64,000 bases of DNA from Flavilitoribacter sp020436695 (lineage in GTDB: Bacteria; Bacteroidota; Bacteroidia; Chitinophagales; Saprospiraceae): the NCBI GenBank assembly GCA_041392665.1, contig JAWKLQ010000005.1, positions 186,001-250,000 of the forward strand, given 5' to 3'. The translations under genes were made by a program, and so were the position numbers. Under the pieces are notes generated by a model. The model did no database searches. It was not told the DNA's origin and saw nothing but the letters and a program-made list of their open reading frames with translations. Below, in pieces: positions 1-8,020 of the stretch; the stretch's first letter is position 1; every line of letters starts with the position of its first letter.

Positions 1-2
1 GG

Positions 3-113
3 CGCCCAGGTGAAGGAACCGCTCAGCATCCATTGTGTTTGCCAGCACATGGAAGTGGCGCAAAAGGCGATCCACAGGTTGCTGTACAGGATAAGATCGA
101 TGAGTTTTTTTAG
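3..113 (+). CDS. possible 3' end of an unidentified CDS, cut by the window edge
   Basis: One frame is open from the window edge to a TAG and ends in the plausible C-terminus DKIDEFF. Another frame is open to a TAA at 127 but gives a cysteine-rich, less protein-like sequence. The fragment is too short to identify, and the frame choice rests only on amino-acid composition. Confidence 0.3.
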   Translation, partial: RPGEGTAQHPLCLPAHGSGAKGDPQVAVQDKIDEFF

Positions 114-120
114 CACGTCT

Positions 121-273
121 GACGGTTAACGGTCAACGGAAGACGGTGGACGGCGTAAAATCTATGGAATATTGAAGAATTATAGCGAAATCAATAAAAC
201 TTTAACGCATAGATGCACTTATGTGAAATATAACGGCTGTGTTCCGTCTACCGTCTGTCGTTCACCGTCTATC
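121..273. repeat. inverted pair of 7-bp-period repeats (GACGGTN family)
   Basis: The left arm (121-155) reads as consecutive heptads GACGGTT AACGGTC AACGGAA GACGGTG GACGGCG. The right arm (244-273) reads as the complement, CCGTCTA CCGTCTG TCGTTCA CCGTCTA. The two arms can pair across a loop of about 90 nt. The right arm ends next to the stop codon of the M42 peptidase gene. It belongs to the same class as the other heptad hairpins in this window but has its own word. Confidence 0.7.
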
Positions 274-276
274 ATT

Positions 277-1356
277 CTAGAAGTACTTAAAATTGTGATT
301 AGTCTCAATCTTCAGCAAGGTCTCGTAGATCAGCTTGATCACATTCTTAACATCATCCTTATGCGCCATTTCCACGGTAGTGTGCATATAGCGCAGCGGG
401 AGTGAGATCAGTGCCGAAGGAACTCCGCCATTGGAATAAGCAAAAGCATCCGTATCCGTGCCGGTACGGCGAGAGGCAGCTTCTCTCTGGATAGGAATAT
501 CCTTTTCTTCTGCCGTATCGATGATCAACTTCAGCAATTTATTGTGTACGGCCGGGGCATACGTTACCGAAGGACCTTTGCCTGTACGCACATCTCCGTG
601 TTTTTTGGGCTTGATCAGTGGCGTATGGGTATCGTGCGTTACATCGGTAACAATGGCTACATGTGGTTTGATGGTATGGGCGATCATTTCGGCTCCACGC
701 AGGCCGACCTCTTCCTGTACGGCATTCACTACATACAGACTGTACGGCAGGCTGATGTTATTTTCTTTGATCAGCCGCGCTACCTGGGCGATGCAAAAAC
801 CACCCATGCGATTGTCCAGTGCACGGCCGACATAGAAGCGATCATTCAGCGTAAGCATTTCATCCTCAAAAGTGATCACCGTGCCCACGTGGATGCCCAT
901 GTCCAGCACTTCCTTCTTGGTATCGGCGCCTACATCGATAAATACATTGTGGGGCATAGGGGTCAGTTTGGCATCTTCGCCGGAACGGGTGTGGATAGCC
1001 GGCCAGCCGAAAACACCTTTGATGACGCCCTTGTCGGTATGAATATTCACCCGCTTCGACGGAGCGATCATGTGATCGGAACCTCCATTGCGGGTCACAT
1101 TAATGAAGCCGTCATCGGAAATATGATGCACAAACCAGGAGATCTCATCGGCATGTCCTTCGATCACGACCCGGTAATCCTGCCCCGGATTGATCACGCC
1201 GTATACCGTGCCGTAGTTATCCAGATGCCATTCATCGATGTAAGGCTTGACGTATTCCAGCCAGATCTTTTGACCAGCTGCTTCAAAACCGGTTGGTGAC
1301 GGATTGTTGAGATATTTTTCTAGAAAAGACTCAGCGTCTTTGGTGATCAACTTCAT
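277..1356 (-). CDS. M42 family metallopeptidase (glutamyl aminopeptidase/TET-like)
   Basis: A 359-residue cytosolic aminopeptidase of the M42 co-catalytic metallopeptidase family, which trims N-terminal residues from peptides. The family ligands are visible: H68 and D70 in EGHADEI, D181 in ALDNRMGG, the catalytic/bridging pair E215-E216 in VQEEVGLRG, D238 in VTDVTHD, and a C-terminal His at 325 in RYMHTT. The length is usual for M42 (340-370). There is no signal peptide. The gene stands alone, about 60 bp downstream of pyrE on the same strand, and could be co-transcribed with it. The substrate cannot be read from the sequence. Confidence 0.9.
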   Translation of the reverse strand: MKLITKDAESFLEKYLNNPSPTGFEAAGQKIWLEYVKPYIDEWHLDNYGTVYGVINPGQDYRVVIEGHADEISWFVHHISDDGFINVTRNGGSDHMIAPSKRVNIHTDKGVIKGVFGWPAIHTRSGEDAKLTPMPHNVFIDVGADTKKEVLDMGIHVGTVITFEDEMLTLNDRFYVGRALDNRMGGFCIAQVARLIKENNISLPYSLYVVNAVQEEVGLRGAEMIAHTIKPHVAIVTDVTHDTHTPLIKPKKHGDVRTGKGPSVTYAPAVHNKLLKLIIDTAEEKDIPIQREAASRRTGTDTDAFAYSNGGVPSALISLPLRYMHTTVEMAHKDDVKNVIKLIYETLLKIETNHNFKYF

Positions 1357-1415
1357 GTAGTTCTTTCTTTGAGCGATACTTCGAATTTAATAATATAGTC
1401 GAATTTCTGAATACA

Positions 1416-2075
1416 TCAGGCATTTTCTTCTTCATCAAACTGCGCACTCCATGCTTTCGGATTCGATTGCCATTGTTGCAAGGTGAGCAGATCACTTTCT
1501 TTGATATAGTTCTGCTCTTTGGCCTCCTCCAGGAGTATGGGGTAATTGCTCAGCGTATCAAATCGGCAGTCGGCGGCGGCGAAACGCTCCTCCGCTTCGG
1601 CAAACCCATAAGAAAAAATGGCCATCACTCCGGAGATCTTGTAATCGGCGGCCCGCATGGCTTCAACAGCCGACAAACAACTACCACCGGTAGAGATCAG
1701 ATCCTCGATGACCAGCATCCGGGAACCCATCGGCACTTCTCCCTCAATGCGATTTTGCCGCCCGTGTCCTTTCGGTGACGAACGCACATAAATGAAGGGC
1801 AGGCCCAGCCGGTCGGCCAGCAGTGCTCCGTGCGGGATACCGGCCGTGGCTACACCGGCAATACCGTCTAGTGGCCCGAACTGGGCCGCTTTTTCGACAA
1901 AACAGTTGATGAGGAAACTCCGGACATCGGGATGGGAAAGCGCCAGCCGGTTGTCGCAATAAATGGGCGATCGAAGACCGGAAGCCCAGGTGAACGGGCT
2001 TTGCGGGTTCAATTTTATTGCCTTTATTTGCATCAGCCGCTTGGCTACTTCAGTGGCTATATTCATGTTGGTCAA
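1416..2075 (-). CDS. pyrE: orotate phosphoribosyltransferase
   Basis: Transfers a phosphoribosyl group from PRPP to orotate to form OMP, the fifth step of de novo UMP synthesis. The type I PRTase signature LVIEDLISTGGS lies at about residues 121-132. The flexible-loop region RSSPKGHGRQNRIEG lies at 98-112. The length of 219 is normal for bacterial PyrE. A second Met at residue 4 is an alternative start. The partner enzyme gene pyrF is in the same window but 58 kb away, so the two are not in one operon. The start faces a heptad hairpin shared with the divergent Nudix gene. Confidence 0.95.
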   Translation of the reverse strand: MTNMNIATEVAKRLMQIKAIKLNPQSPFTWASGLRSPIYCDNRLALSHPDVRSFLINCFVEKAAQFGPLDGIAGVATAGIPHGALLADRLGLPFIYVRSSPKGHGRQNRIEGEVPMGSRMLVIEDLISTGGSCLSAVEAMRAADYKISGVMAIFSYGFAEAEERFAAADCRFDTLSNYPILLEEAKEQNYIKESDLLTLQQWQSNPKAWSAQFDEEENA

Positions 2076-2148
2076 TAGTTGTCAGTTGGTAGTCAGCAGT
2101 CAGTAGTCAGCATGAATTGCTGACTGCCGACTATCGACTGCTGACTAC
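2071..2148. repeat. heptad-repeat hairpin between divergent pyrE and Nudix genes
   Basis: The left arm, about 2078-2112, is built of heptads GTTGTCA, GTTGGTA, GTCAGCA, GTCAGTA, GTCAGCA. The right arm (2119-2148) is its complement, TGCTGACTGCC...GACTGCTGACTAC. The tightest pairing is GTAGTCAGCAGTC (from 2089) with GACTGCTGACTAC (ending 2148). The words resemble the complement of the TGACAAC arrays elsewhere in the window. It occupies nearly the whole 94-bp divergent promoter region. Confidence 0.75.
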
Positions 2149-2169
2149 GGGCTATTATAAAGGCAGCAA

Positions 2170-2784
2170 ATGTACAAAATCTACATTAATGACACGCCAC
2201 TCTTTCTGGGAACAGAAGAGGAAATGCCGGCCAAAGAAGGATCGGATCAGATGCTGGTAGCCCGCTATCCAGGTAAATCCAAATTTCTACTCAATTACGT
2301 CGATATGTTGGAGAACACCGACCGTTGGGAACAGGTTGGTTTGTACGGACCCGATCCGGAACAGTTATGGGCCGATTTTCAGGAGCACTTCAAGCTGATC
2401 GAAGCAGCCGGTGGGCTGGTTTATAACAGGGGCGATAAAGCCCTCGTCATCTTTCGCAGGGATTACTGGGACCTGCCGAAAGGCAAGATCGATAAAGGAG
2501 AAACTCCGCCGGAAGCAGCCTTGCGGGAAGTGAGAGAAGAAACGGGCCTGCAACAGTTGGAACTGGGCCGGGAATTGCCGGTGACCTATCACACCTACCG
2601 GCTTAATAAAAAGCGCATCCTCAAACGCACTTATTGGTATGTGATGCGTACCAGTGAGGAGCAACTCATTCCGCAGGCCGAAGAGGATATCGAGAAGGCG
2701 GAATGGGTGGATATTCGATCATTCCTCGATGACAAGCCCCGGATCTATGGGAATATTCTTACTTTGTTGGAGTCGGCGATATAG
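2170..2784 (+). CDS. Nudix hydrolase
   Basis: A 204-residue protein with a perfect Nudix box at residues 105-127 (G105, E111, R119, E120, E123, E124, G126), the Mg-binding helix that hydrolyses nucleoside diphosphates linked to another moiety. An 80-residue N-terminal region precedes the Nudix fold, as in Bacteroidota proteins annotated NUDIX domain-containing. It is divergent from pyrE, which hints at a role in nucleotide housekeeping, but the substrate is not predictable. The ATG at 2170 follows directly after the hairpin repeat. No membrane segment or signal peptide is seen. Confidence 0.88.
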   Translation: MYKIYINDTPLFLGTEEEMPAKEGSDQMLVARYPGKSKFLLNYVDMLENTDRWEQVGLYGPDPEQLWADFQEHFKLIEAAGGLVYNRGDKALVIFRRDYWDLPKGKIDKGETPPEAALREVREETGLQQLELGRELPVTYHTYRLNKKRILKRTYWYVMRTSEEQLIPQAEEDIEKAEWVDIRSFLDDKPRIYGNILTLLESAI

Positions 2785-2806
2785 GGGAAATATCAACCGA
2801 TAGCCT

Positions 2807-2814
2807 TATATTTG
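2807..2814 (+). promoter_or_regulatory. candidate Bacteroidota -7 element before pdhA
   Basis: TATATTTG matches the Bacteroidota sigma-A -7 consensus TAnnTTTG, about 107 bp upstream of the pdhA ATG. No convincing -33 TTTG lies at the usual distance, so this is a weak call. Confidence 0.35.
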
Positions 2815-2920
2815 CGTCATGCATCACAACAAGTGATCTCTTCATCTGTTGTATGTGCGTCTTCTTCCAGTGCAAACCGCCATTTGAACACTTGATTTTG
2901 GCTAAAACTCATCATTGAAC

Positions 2921-3952
2921 ATGGATACAGTTGTTGAAAAAAAGACAAGAGGCAAAAAGAAAAAAGAACAATATAGCAAAGAGACTTATCTGAAGTGGTA
3001 TGAGCTGATGCTGCGCATCCGTCGTTTTGAAGAGCGTGCCCTGATGATGTACGGTCAGCAGAAGATCCGTGGTTTTTGTCATGTATACATCGGCCAGGAA
3101 GCACTGGCTGCCGGAATCGAGTCGGCCATTACCAAAGATGATGCCATCGTAACGGCTTACCGTCAACACGGTATTGCGCTGGGACGTGGCGTGAGTTCCG
3201 ATGCGGCTATGGCGGAATTGTTCGGTAAGGAGACCGGTATTGTTAAAGGGAAAGGCGGCTCCATGCACTTCTTTGATGCTAGCAACCGTTACTTCGGTGG
3301 CAACGGTATCGTGGGGGCTCAGATCCCCATTGGTACGGGAATTGCCTTTGCCGAAAAATATAAGGGGACTAAAAATCTGTGCGTAACCATGTTTGGTGAC
3401 GGTGCTGCCCGCCAGGGTGCGCTGTATGAATCTTTCAATATGGCCATGAGCTGGAAATTGCCGGTGCTCTATATTGTAGAGAATAACGGCTACGCCATGG
3501 GAACTTCCGTGAAGAGAACGTCAAATGTGACGGAGTTATATAAGATCGGTTCTGCTTTTGATATGCCCAGTGTAGTAGTGGATGGGATGCAGCCCGAAAC
3601 GGTACACGAAGCCGTTAGTGAAGCCGTCGAACATATCCGCGCCGGCAAAGGCCCGTATTTCCTGGAGATCAGAACCTATCGCTATAAAGGCCATTCCGTT
3701 TCCGATCCGGCCAAATACCGTACCAAGGAAGAGGTACAGGAGTATCTGGACCGGGATCCGGTAAAACAAACGGAAGCCAGGATACTGAAAGAAAAAATTG
3801 CTACCGAAGAAGAGATCAAATCGATCAAGGCCAAGGTGAAAAAGGAGATCGATGACGCGGTGAAATTTGCCGAAGAATCCAACTATCCCGATCCTTCCGA
3901 GCTGTATACCGACAACTATACGCAGGAGGACTATCCATATATTATGGATTAG
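2921..3952 (+). CDS. pdhA: pyruvate dehydrogenase E1 component, alpha subunit
   Basis: The thiamine-diphosphate-dependent E1 alpha subunit, which decarboxylates pyruvate and acetylates the lipoyl domain of E2. The TPP-binding motif GDGAARQGALYES...ENN lies at about residues 158-190, and the phosphorylation-loop-like TYRYKGHSVSDPAKYR near 250-265. At 343 residues it is a typical single E1 alpha. I start at the ATG 2921 rather than an in-frame TTG 6 bp upstream. E1 beta and E2 are not adjacent, so the complex is encoded in pieces. A strong terminator follows, indicating a monocistronic unit. Confidence 0.92.
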   Translation: MDTVVEKKTRGKKKKEQYSKETYLKWYELMLRIRRFEERALMMYGQQKIRGFCHVYIGQEALAAGIESAITKDDAIVTAYRQHGIALGRGVSSDAAMAELFGKETGIVKGKGGSMHFFDASNRYFGGNGIVGAQIPIGTGIAFAEKYKGTKNLCVTMFGDGAARQGALYESFNMAMSWKLPVLYIVENNGYAMGTSVKRTSNVTELYKIGSAFDMPSVVVDGMQPETVHEAVSEAVEHIRAGKGPYFLEIRTYRYKGHSVSDPAKYRTKEEVQEYLDRDPVKQTEARILKEKIATEEEIKSIKAKVKKEIDDAVKFAEESNYPDPSELYTDNYTQEDYPYIMD

Positions 3953-3977
3953 GCAGGGAGAGACCAGATCGATGGTT

Positions 3978-4042
3978 AAACGGTTAACTGGGGCCGGCAG
4001 GTATTTTTCAGGTACCTGCCGGCTATCAGTTAACCGTTTTTT
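3978..4042 (+). terminator. rho-independent terminator after pdhA
   Basis: A long stem pairs AAACGGTTAACTG (3978-3990) with CAGTTAACCGTTT, with an inner stem GCCGGCAGGTA/TACCTGCCGGC, and ends in TTTTTT (4037-4042). Confidence 0.85.
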
Positions 4043-4053
4043 ATTGCGGAACG

Positions 4054-4084
4054 TACAACATTCACCAAAGTTTGTTTATTTTTG
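4054..4084 (+). promoter_or_regulatory. candidate promoter of the TPR gene
   Basis: TTG (4054-4056), a 20-bp spacer, then TATTTTTG (4077-4084), matching the Bacteroidota -33/-7 pattern. It sits between the pdhA terminator and the ATG at 4151. Confidence 0.45.
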
Positions 4085-4150
4085 CGTGGCTTTTTTAAAG
4101 CTGCTATTTATAAGTGCTTATTAATCAGGGAAAAACAAGATTTTGGACCA

Positions 4151-4849
4151 ATGGCAAGAAGAATAAAAAATCGTAAAAAGGCCGATGAGACCTTAGTTGA
4201 TATTGTAGAGGTACGCGACCAGGCCCAGGGTTTTTTCGAAAAGAACCAGCGATTGCTTTTCGGTTTGGGGATAGCGTTAATCGTCATTTTCGGGGGGTAC
4301 ATCATCTATAAAAACTTCTATCAGGCGCCGAAAGAAGCGGAAGCGATCGACCAGATGAACCTGGCGCAGTACCAGTTTGAGCGCGATTCTTTTGCACAGG
4401 CACTGACCAATCCCGGTGTAGGCAGTAGCGGCTTTCTGGATATTATTGACAATTACGGTGGTACCAAAGCGGGCAATCTGGCACTCTACTACGCCGGTGT
4501 CTCTTATCTGAACCTGGGGCAATTCGAGGCGGCAGCTGATTTTCTGGAGGATTTCAGCCCCGATGGAGATATTCTCCCGGTTATGAAATATGGTGCTCTC
4601 GGAGATGCTTATTCTGAGTTGGGCCGTATGGATGATGCACTCAGCAGCTACAAGAAAGCCGTTAATCACAGTGATAATGATGTGCTGACTTCCTATTATC
4701 TGAAAAAACTGGGTATGTTGCAGGAAAAGCAGGGTGATCTGAAGGCAGCCAAAGAAGCTTACGAGCGGATCAAGGAAGATTTTCCCAATTCTCCCTATGC
4801 TTCTGATATCGATAAATATCTTACCCGGGTAGCGAATGCCGAAGGGTAA
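4151..4849 (+). CDS. membrane-anchored tetratricopeptide repeat protein
   Basis: A 232-residue protein with a basic N-terminus (MARRIKNRKK), one membrane segment at about residues 36-56 (LLFGLGIALIVIFGGYIIY) and a periplasmic TPR region with at least three repeats in its second half (AGVSYLNLGQFEAAADF, GDAYSELGRMDDALSSYKKA, LGMLQEKQGDLKAAKEAY). The layout resembles YfgM/TPR_21 proteins, which act as periplasmic chaperone or scaffold factors. I start at ATG 4151; an open frame extends 23 codons upstream but overlaps the predicted promoter. Its own terminator separates it from ribH. The exact function is unknown. Confidence 0.82.
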   Translation: MARRIKNRKKADETLVDIVEVRDQAQGFFEKNQRLLFGLGIALIVIFGGYIIYKNFYQAPKEAEAIDQMNLAQYQFERDSFAQALTNPGVGSSGFLDIIDNYGGTKAGNLALYYAGVSYLNLGQFEAAADFLEDFSPDGDILPVMKYGALGDAYSELGRMDDALSSYKKAVNHSDNDVLTSYYLKKLGMLQEKQGDLKAAKEAYERIKEDFPNSPYASDIDKYLTRVANAEG

Positions 4850-4873
4850 TCCTTTTCAATTCTATTGAAGGAT

Positions 4874-4915
4874 ATCCCGGATCTTGGCTGATGCCAGGGT
4901 CCGGGATTTTTTTTT
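4874..4915 (+). terminator. rho-independent terminator after the TPR gene
   Basis: The stem ATCCCGGA (4874-4881) pairs with TCCGGGAT (4900-4907) and is followed by eight T. Confidence 0.9.
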
Positions 4916-5030
4916 GAAATCGATCAGTTTTGGGGTGATCTTTGGCTTAAAACAATTACTTAATATTGGGGTAGGAGCTACAAAAACAATTCACCCATTC
5001 ATTTTGTATTAATGTCAAATTATTTTCAAT

Positions 5031-5552
5031 ATGGCAAGTGCATCCAAGAACCTGTCGGCTTACGATGAAAAGAGCATACCGTCGGCCGAGGAAATGAGTT
5101 TCGGTATTATTGTTTCCGAATGGAATGCTGATATCACCCACGCACTCTACGACGGTTGCTATGATACCCTCGTAAAGCATGGCGCCAAACCGGACGCCAT
5201 TCATACCGTACAGGTACCCGGCGCTTTTGAATTGCCGAGTGCTGCTAAGATGGTGGCCGCCTATCACAACCCGGACGCCGTTATCTGCATCGGCTGCGTG
5301 ATCAAAGGGGAAACCAAACACGATGAATACATCAACAATGCAGTCGCTACCGGACTGGCCAATCTGGGAATGGCATTAGGCAAACCCATCATCTATGGTG
5401 TACTCACACCTAATGATGAAGAACAGGCCAAAGACCGGGCCGGCGGGAAACACGGAAATAAAGGCGTGGAAGCAGCCGTGACCGCGCTGAGAATGGCGGG
5501 ATTGCGCAAGGAACTGAGTAAGGGCAGTAAGCGGCCGTTGGGTTTTAATTGA
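5031..5552 (+). CDS. ribH: 6,7-dimethyl-8-ribityllumazine synthase
   Basis: Condenses 5-amino-6-ribitylamino-uracil with 3,4-dihydroxybutanone phosphate, the penultimate riboflavin step; the enzyme usually assembles as a 60-mer or pentamer. Visible motifs are VPGAFELPSA (residues 62-71), the conserved CIGCVIKGETKHDEY (86-100) with H97 as the catalytic His, and the R of DRAGGKHGNKG. The 173 residues exceed the usual ~155 through an N-terminal lead and a basic C-terminal tail. No other rib genes adjoin it, and no FMN riboswitch is visible upstream. ribF is elsewhere in the window. Confidence 0.95.
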   Translation: MASASKNLSAYDEKSIPSAEEMSFGIIVSEWNADITHALYDGCYDTLVKHGAKPDAIHTVQVPGAFELPSAAKMVAAYHNPDAVICIGCVIKGETKHDEYINNAVATGLANLGMALGKPIIYGVLTPNDEEQAKDRAGGKHGNKGVEAAVTALRMAGLRKELSKGSKRPLGFN

Positions 5553-5562
5553 GGGTGAGGAC

Positions 5563-5717
5563 CATTGGATTTATGGATGTTGGAACGTTTGGATTAATGT
5601 ACTTTCTGACTTATGGTCTGATTGGAGTGTAGTCAATGATTTTCCCAATATCCCAATGTCCGAACGTCCCAATATCCCAATATCCCAATATCCCAATATC
5701 CCAATATCCCAGCGTCT
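5563..5717. repeat. inverted pair of 8-bp-period repeats (CCCAATAT family)
   Basis: The right arm (5644-5715) is nine octamers: CCCAATAT, CCCAATGT, CCGAACGT, five CCCAATAT, then CCCAGCGT. The left arm (about 5569-5600) contains the complementary octamers ATGTTGGA ACGTTTGG ATTAATGT. The arms can fold across a ~45-nt loop. The array ends 20 bp before the ATG of the MBL-fold gene. Confidence 0.85.
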
Positions 5718-5736
5718 CTAGCCTAAAGAAGTAGCG

Positions 5737-6588
5737 ATGAAACTAAGTGTGATAGAAACCGGAAAGTTCAAACTGGACGGAGGTGCCATGTTTGGCGTGG
5801 TACCCAAAGTGATGTGGAAGAGAATCAACCCGCCGGATGAAAACAACCTATGTACCTGGGCCATGCGTTGTTTGCTAGTCGATACCGGAGAACGGCGCAT
5901 ACTCATTGATACCGGGATGGGAGATAAGCAGGGTGAAAAATTCCGTTCTCACTTTCATCCGCATGGAGATACGGATCTTTTATCCTCGCTGGCCGACAAG
6001 GGGTATAGTCCTGATGATGTTACCGATGTTTTGATCACCCATATGCATTTTGATCATGTCGGTGGAGCGGTAAGCCGAACGGAAACCGGCGATCTGGTGC
6101 CTACTTTTCCCAAGGCAGTATACTGGGCCGCTCAGAAACATCTGAACTGGGCTTTGGAGCCCAATCCAAGAGAAGCCGCTTCTTTTCTCCAAGAGAATAT
6201 CGTGCCGCTGCAGGAGGCCGGCGTCTTGCAACTGATCCCTGATTCGGAAGAAGATGTGGAGTGGCTGCCCGGTATCCGGTTGCGATTCGTTTATGGTCAT
6301 ACGGAAGCCATGTTGCTGCCGATCATTACCTGTCAGGGCAAAACACTGGCGTATTGCGCGGATCTCATCCCTTCCAGTGGCCATCTGGGTTTACCCTATG
6401 TGATGAGTTACGATCTTCGGCCGTTGCATACCATGGATGAAAAGAAAAGACTGCTGGATGAAGCCGTAGCTGGAAACTATTATTTGTTTTTCGAGCACGA
6501 TCCTTCAATTGCCTGCATCAGCCTGAAAAAAGATGATCGGGGAAGGATCGTAATGGATGAAGTAGTGGATGCAGAGCAGATCTTTTAA
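5737..6588 (+). CDS. MBL-fold metallo-hydrolase
   Basis: A 283-residue metallo-beta-lactamase-fold hydrolase. The zinc motif THMHFDHVGG is at residues 101-110 (H102, H104, D106, H107), followed by H188 in YGHTEA, D209 in YCADLIPS and a late His in FFEHDPS. It resembles the AttM/lactonase-like and quorum-quenching branch in general layout, but the substrate cannot be assigned. There is no signal peptide, so it is cytosolic. The octamer repeat array sits directly upstream of the start. Confidence 0.88.
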   Translation: MKLSVIETGKFKLDGGAMFGVVPKVMWKRINPPDENNLCTWAMRCLLVDTGERRILIDTGMGDKQGEKFRSHFHPHGDTDLLSSLADKGYSPDDVTDVLITHMHFDHVGGAVSRTETGDLVPTFPKAVYWAAQKHLNWALEPNPREAASFLQENIVPLQEAGVLQLIPDSEEDVEWLPGIRLRFVYGHTEAMLLPIITCQGKTLAYCADLIPSSGHLGLPYVMSYDLRPLHTMDEKKRLLDEAVAGNYYLFFEHDPSIACISLKKDDRGRIVMDEVVDAEQIF

Positions 6589-6743
6589 TGTTGCGATCCT
6601 ATGATGGTGAATAGGTAGTGAAAATTTCATAAGTTGAGAATTTATCGTAGTATCGCAGTCCCGATTTCGGTTCACAGTACCTCATACGGGATGGTTATTG
6701 CGCGGTGCGCATAACCTCATTGCAATATCGTAACATCAATAAC

Positions 6744-7709
6744 ATGCAGTATAAAAATGTTGGCCGCTCCGGCCTGAAAGTATCTTCTCTTTGTTTCGGT
6801 ACTATGACTTTCGGTGATGTTTCGGATGAAGCTACCAGTAGTGCAGTTTACAGTGCCTGCCGGGATAAAGGCATTAATTTTTTCGATTGCGCCAACGTGT
6901 ACGCCAAGGGGCAGTCGGAAGAGATCCTCGGCCGGTTGTGTAAAGGTCATCGTGAAGAAGTAGTACTCGCTACAAAAGGCTATTTCCCGATGGGAGAGGA
7001 TGTTAACGCCAGAGGCGCCAGCCGTTTTCATCTCACCAAAGCGCTGGAAGGCAGCCTTAAACGACTGGGGACGGATTATGTGGATATCTACTACATTCAC
7101 CACTTCGATGAATCCACGCCTCTGGAAGAAAGCCTGTCGACCTTGAATGACTTTGTGCGGCAGGGCAAAGTACTCTATCTGGGGTTGAGTAATTTTGCCG
7201 CCTGGCAAATTATGAAAGCTCAGTCCATTTGTGATCTTTCCGGTTATGCTCCCATTACCTGCCTTCAACCGATGTATAGTTTGCTGAAACGCCAGGTGGA
7301 ATCGGAGATCCTGCCGATGGCCATTAGCGAGGGTTTCGGCGTTTTTTCCTATAGCCCGCTCGGTGGTGGATATCTCACCGGCAAATATCTAACAGATGAA
7401 GGTTCCGGTCGCTTTGATACCAGCAAGATGTATCAGCAACGCTATGAAGCGGAAACGAATCTGAACACGGTCCGGTCTTTTGTCGCTTTTGCAAAGGAAA
7501 ATAACTATCATCCCGTCACGCTGGCCATCGCCTGGGCGGCAGGACATCCCGGCCTTTCTGCGCCTATTGTGGGCGCACGGAATAAGGAGCAGCTTAAGCC
7601 GGTACTGGATGTTATTGATTTTGAAATGACGGCGGAATTGCGGGAGACATTGTCCGGTTTTTCCCTGGCGCCGGCTTTGGCTACGGACCGGGAGGAGGAA
7701 CGAATGTAA
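6744..7709 (+). CDS. aldo/keto reductase
   Basis: An NAD(P)H-dependent aldo/keto reductase of 321 residues, similar to the YghZ/Kvbeta-like branch. From the chosen start the catalytic tetrad is D48 (NFFDCA), Y53 (NVYAKG), K78 (LATKG) and H119 (YYIHHFD). The cofactor region SPLGGGYLTGKY and the C-terminal APIVGARN are present. I prefer ATG 6744 (MQYKNVGRSGLKVSS, the family's usual opening) over one 13 codons earlier. The substrate is unknown. It stands alone, followed by the mobile block. Confidence 0.92.
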   Translation: MQYKNVGRSGLKVSSLCFGTMTFGDVSDEATSSAVYSACRDKGINFFDCANVYAKGQSEEILGRLCKGHREEVVLATKGYFPMGEDVNARGASRFHLTKALEGSLKRLGTDYVDIYYIHHFDESTPLEESLSTLNDFVRQGKVLYLGLSNFAAWQIMKAQSICDLSGYAPITCLQPMYSLLKRQVESEILPMAISEGFGVFSYSPLGGGYLTGKYLTDEGSGRFDTSKMYQQRYEAETNLNTVRSFVAFAKENNYHPVTLAIAWAAGHPGLSAPIVGARNKEQLKPVLDVIDFEMTAELRETLSGFSLAPALATDREEERM

Positions 7710-7951
7710 AGACAGAACGGAATTTTAAGGCCTCTCCGACGCAGGTTCAGCCTCTCCCATTGTATCAAGCCAGGTAAGAATTACTGAAGAAATTTTGTAT
7801 TACACTTAATCCGTACGCCTTCAATTTTTTTTTAGAAAAAAGCCTCATTTCCCGATCTTGAAAGCCTGAAAAATCATCAAACTGCGGGTAAGATCAACCG
7901 TGCAGTTGTCCTTTTCCTGTGCATCTATTTGATCTAACTTTCCAATCAGCA
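7710..7951. other. intergenic DNA before the mobile block
   Basis: No gene seen. It holds an AT-rich stretch with TTTTTTTTTAGAAAAAA near 7830, which could act as a weak bidirectional terminator for the reductase gene. The REP-like element starts at 7952. Confidence 0.4.
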
Positions 7952-8012
7952 AGTTTGGCGTTGGCTTTGCCTGCGTCGAAACCCCGAAACTTCTGTTTTA
8001 TATAAATATTTC
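7952..8012. repeat. left REP-like element of the RAYT unit
   Basis: The 27-bp core (7952-7978) matches 10271-10297 at 24 of 27 positions, in the same orientation. The similarity continues through GTTTTATATAAATA, which mirrors GTTTTGCATAAATA at the right copy. The last 8 bp (8005-8012) are the target duplicate of the IS66 insertion. The element is inferred to be the upstream REP of the RAYT gene, now separated from it by the insertion. Confidence 0.7.
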
Positions 8013-8020
8013 GTAACTAT

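Noticed and set aside
544..1299. 251-codon open frame on the plus strand
   Set aside because: It is antisense to the M42 peptidase gene, whose motifs are complete, and its translation has no recognisable features.
4916..5030. FMN riboswitch upstream of ribH
   Set aside because: The expected conserved RFN helices could not be recognised in the 115-bp leader. The same holds for the region before the ribF fusion, which is repeat DNA.
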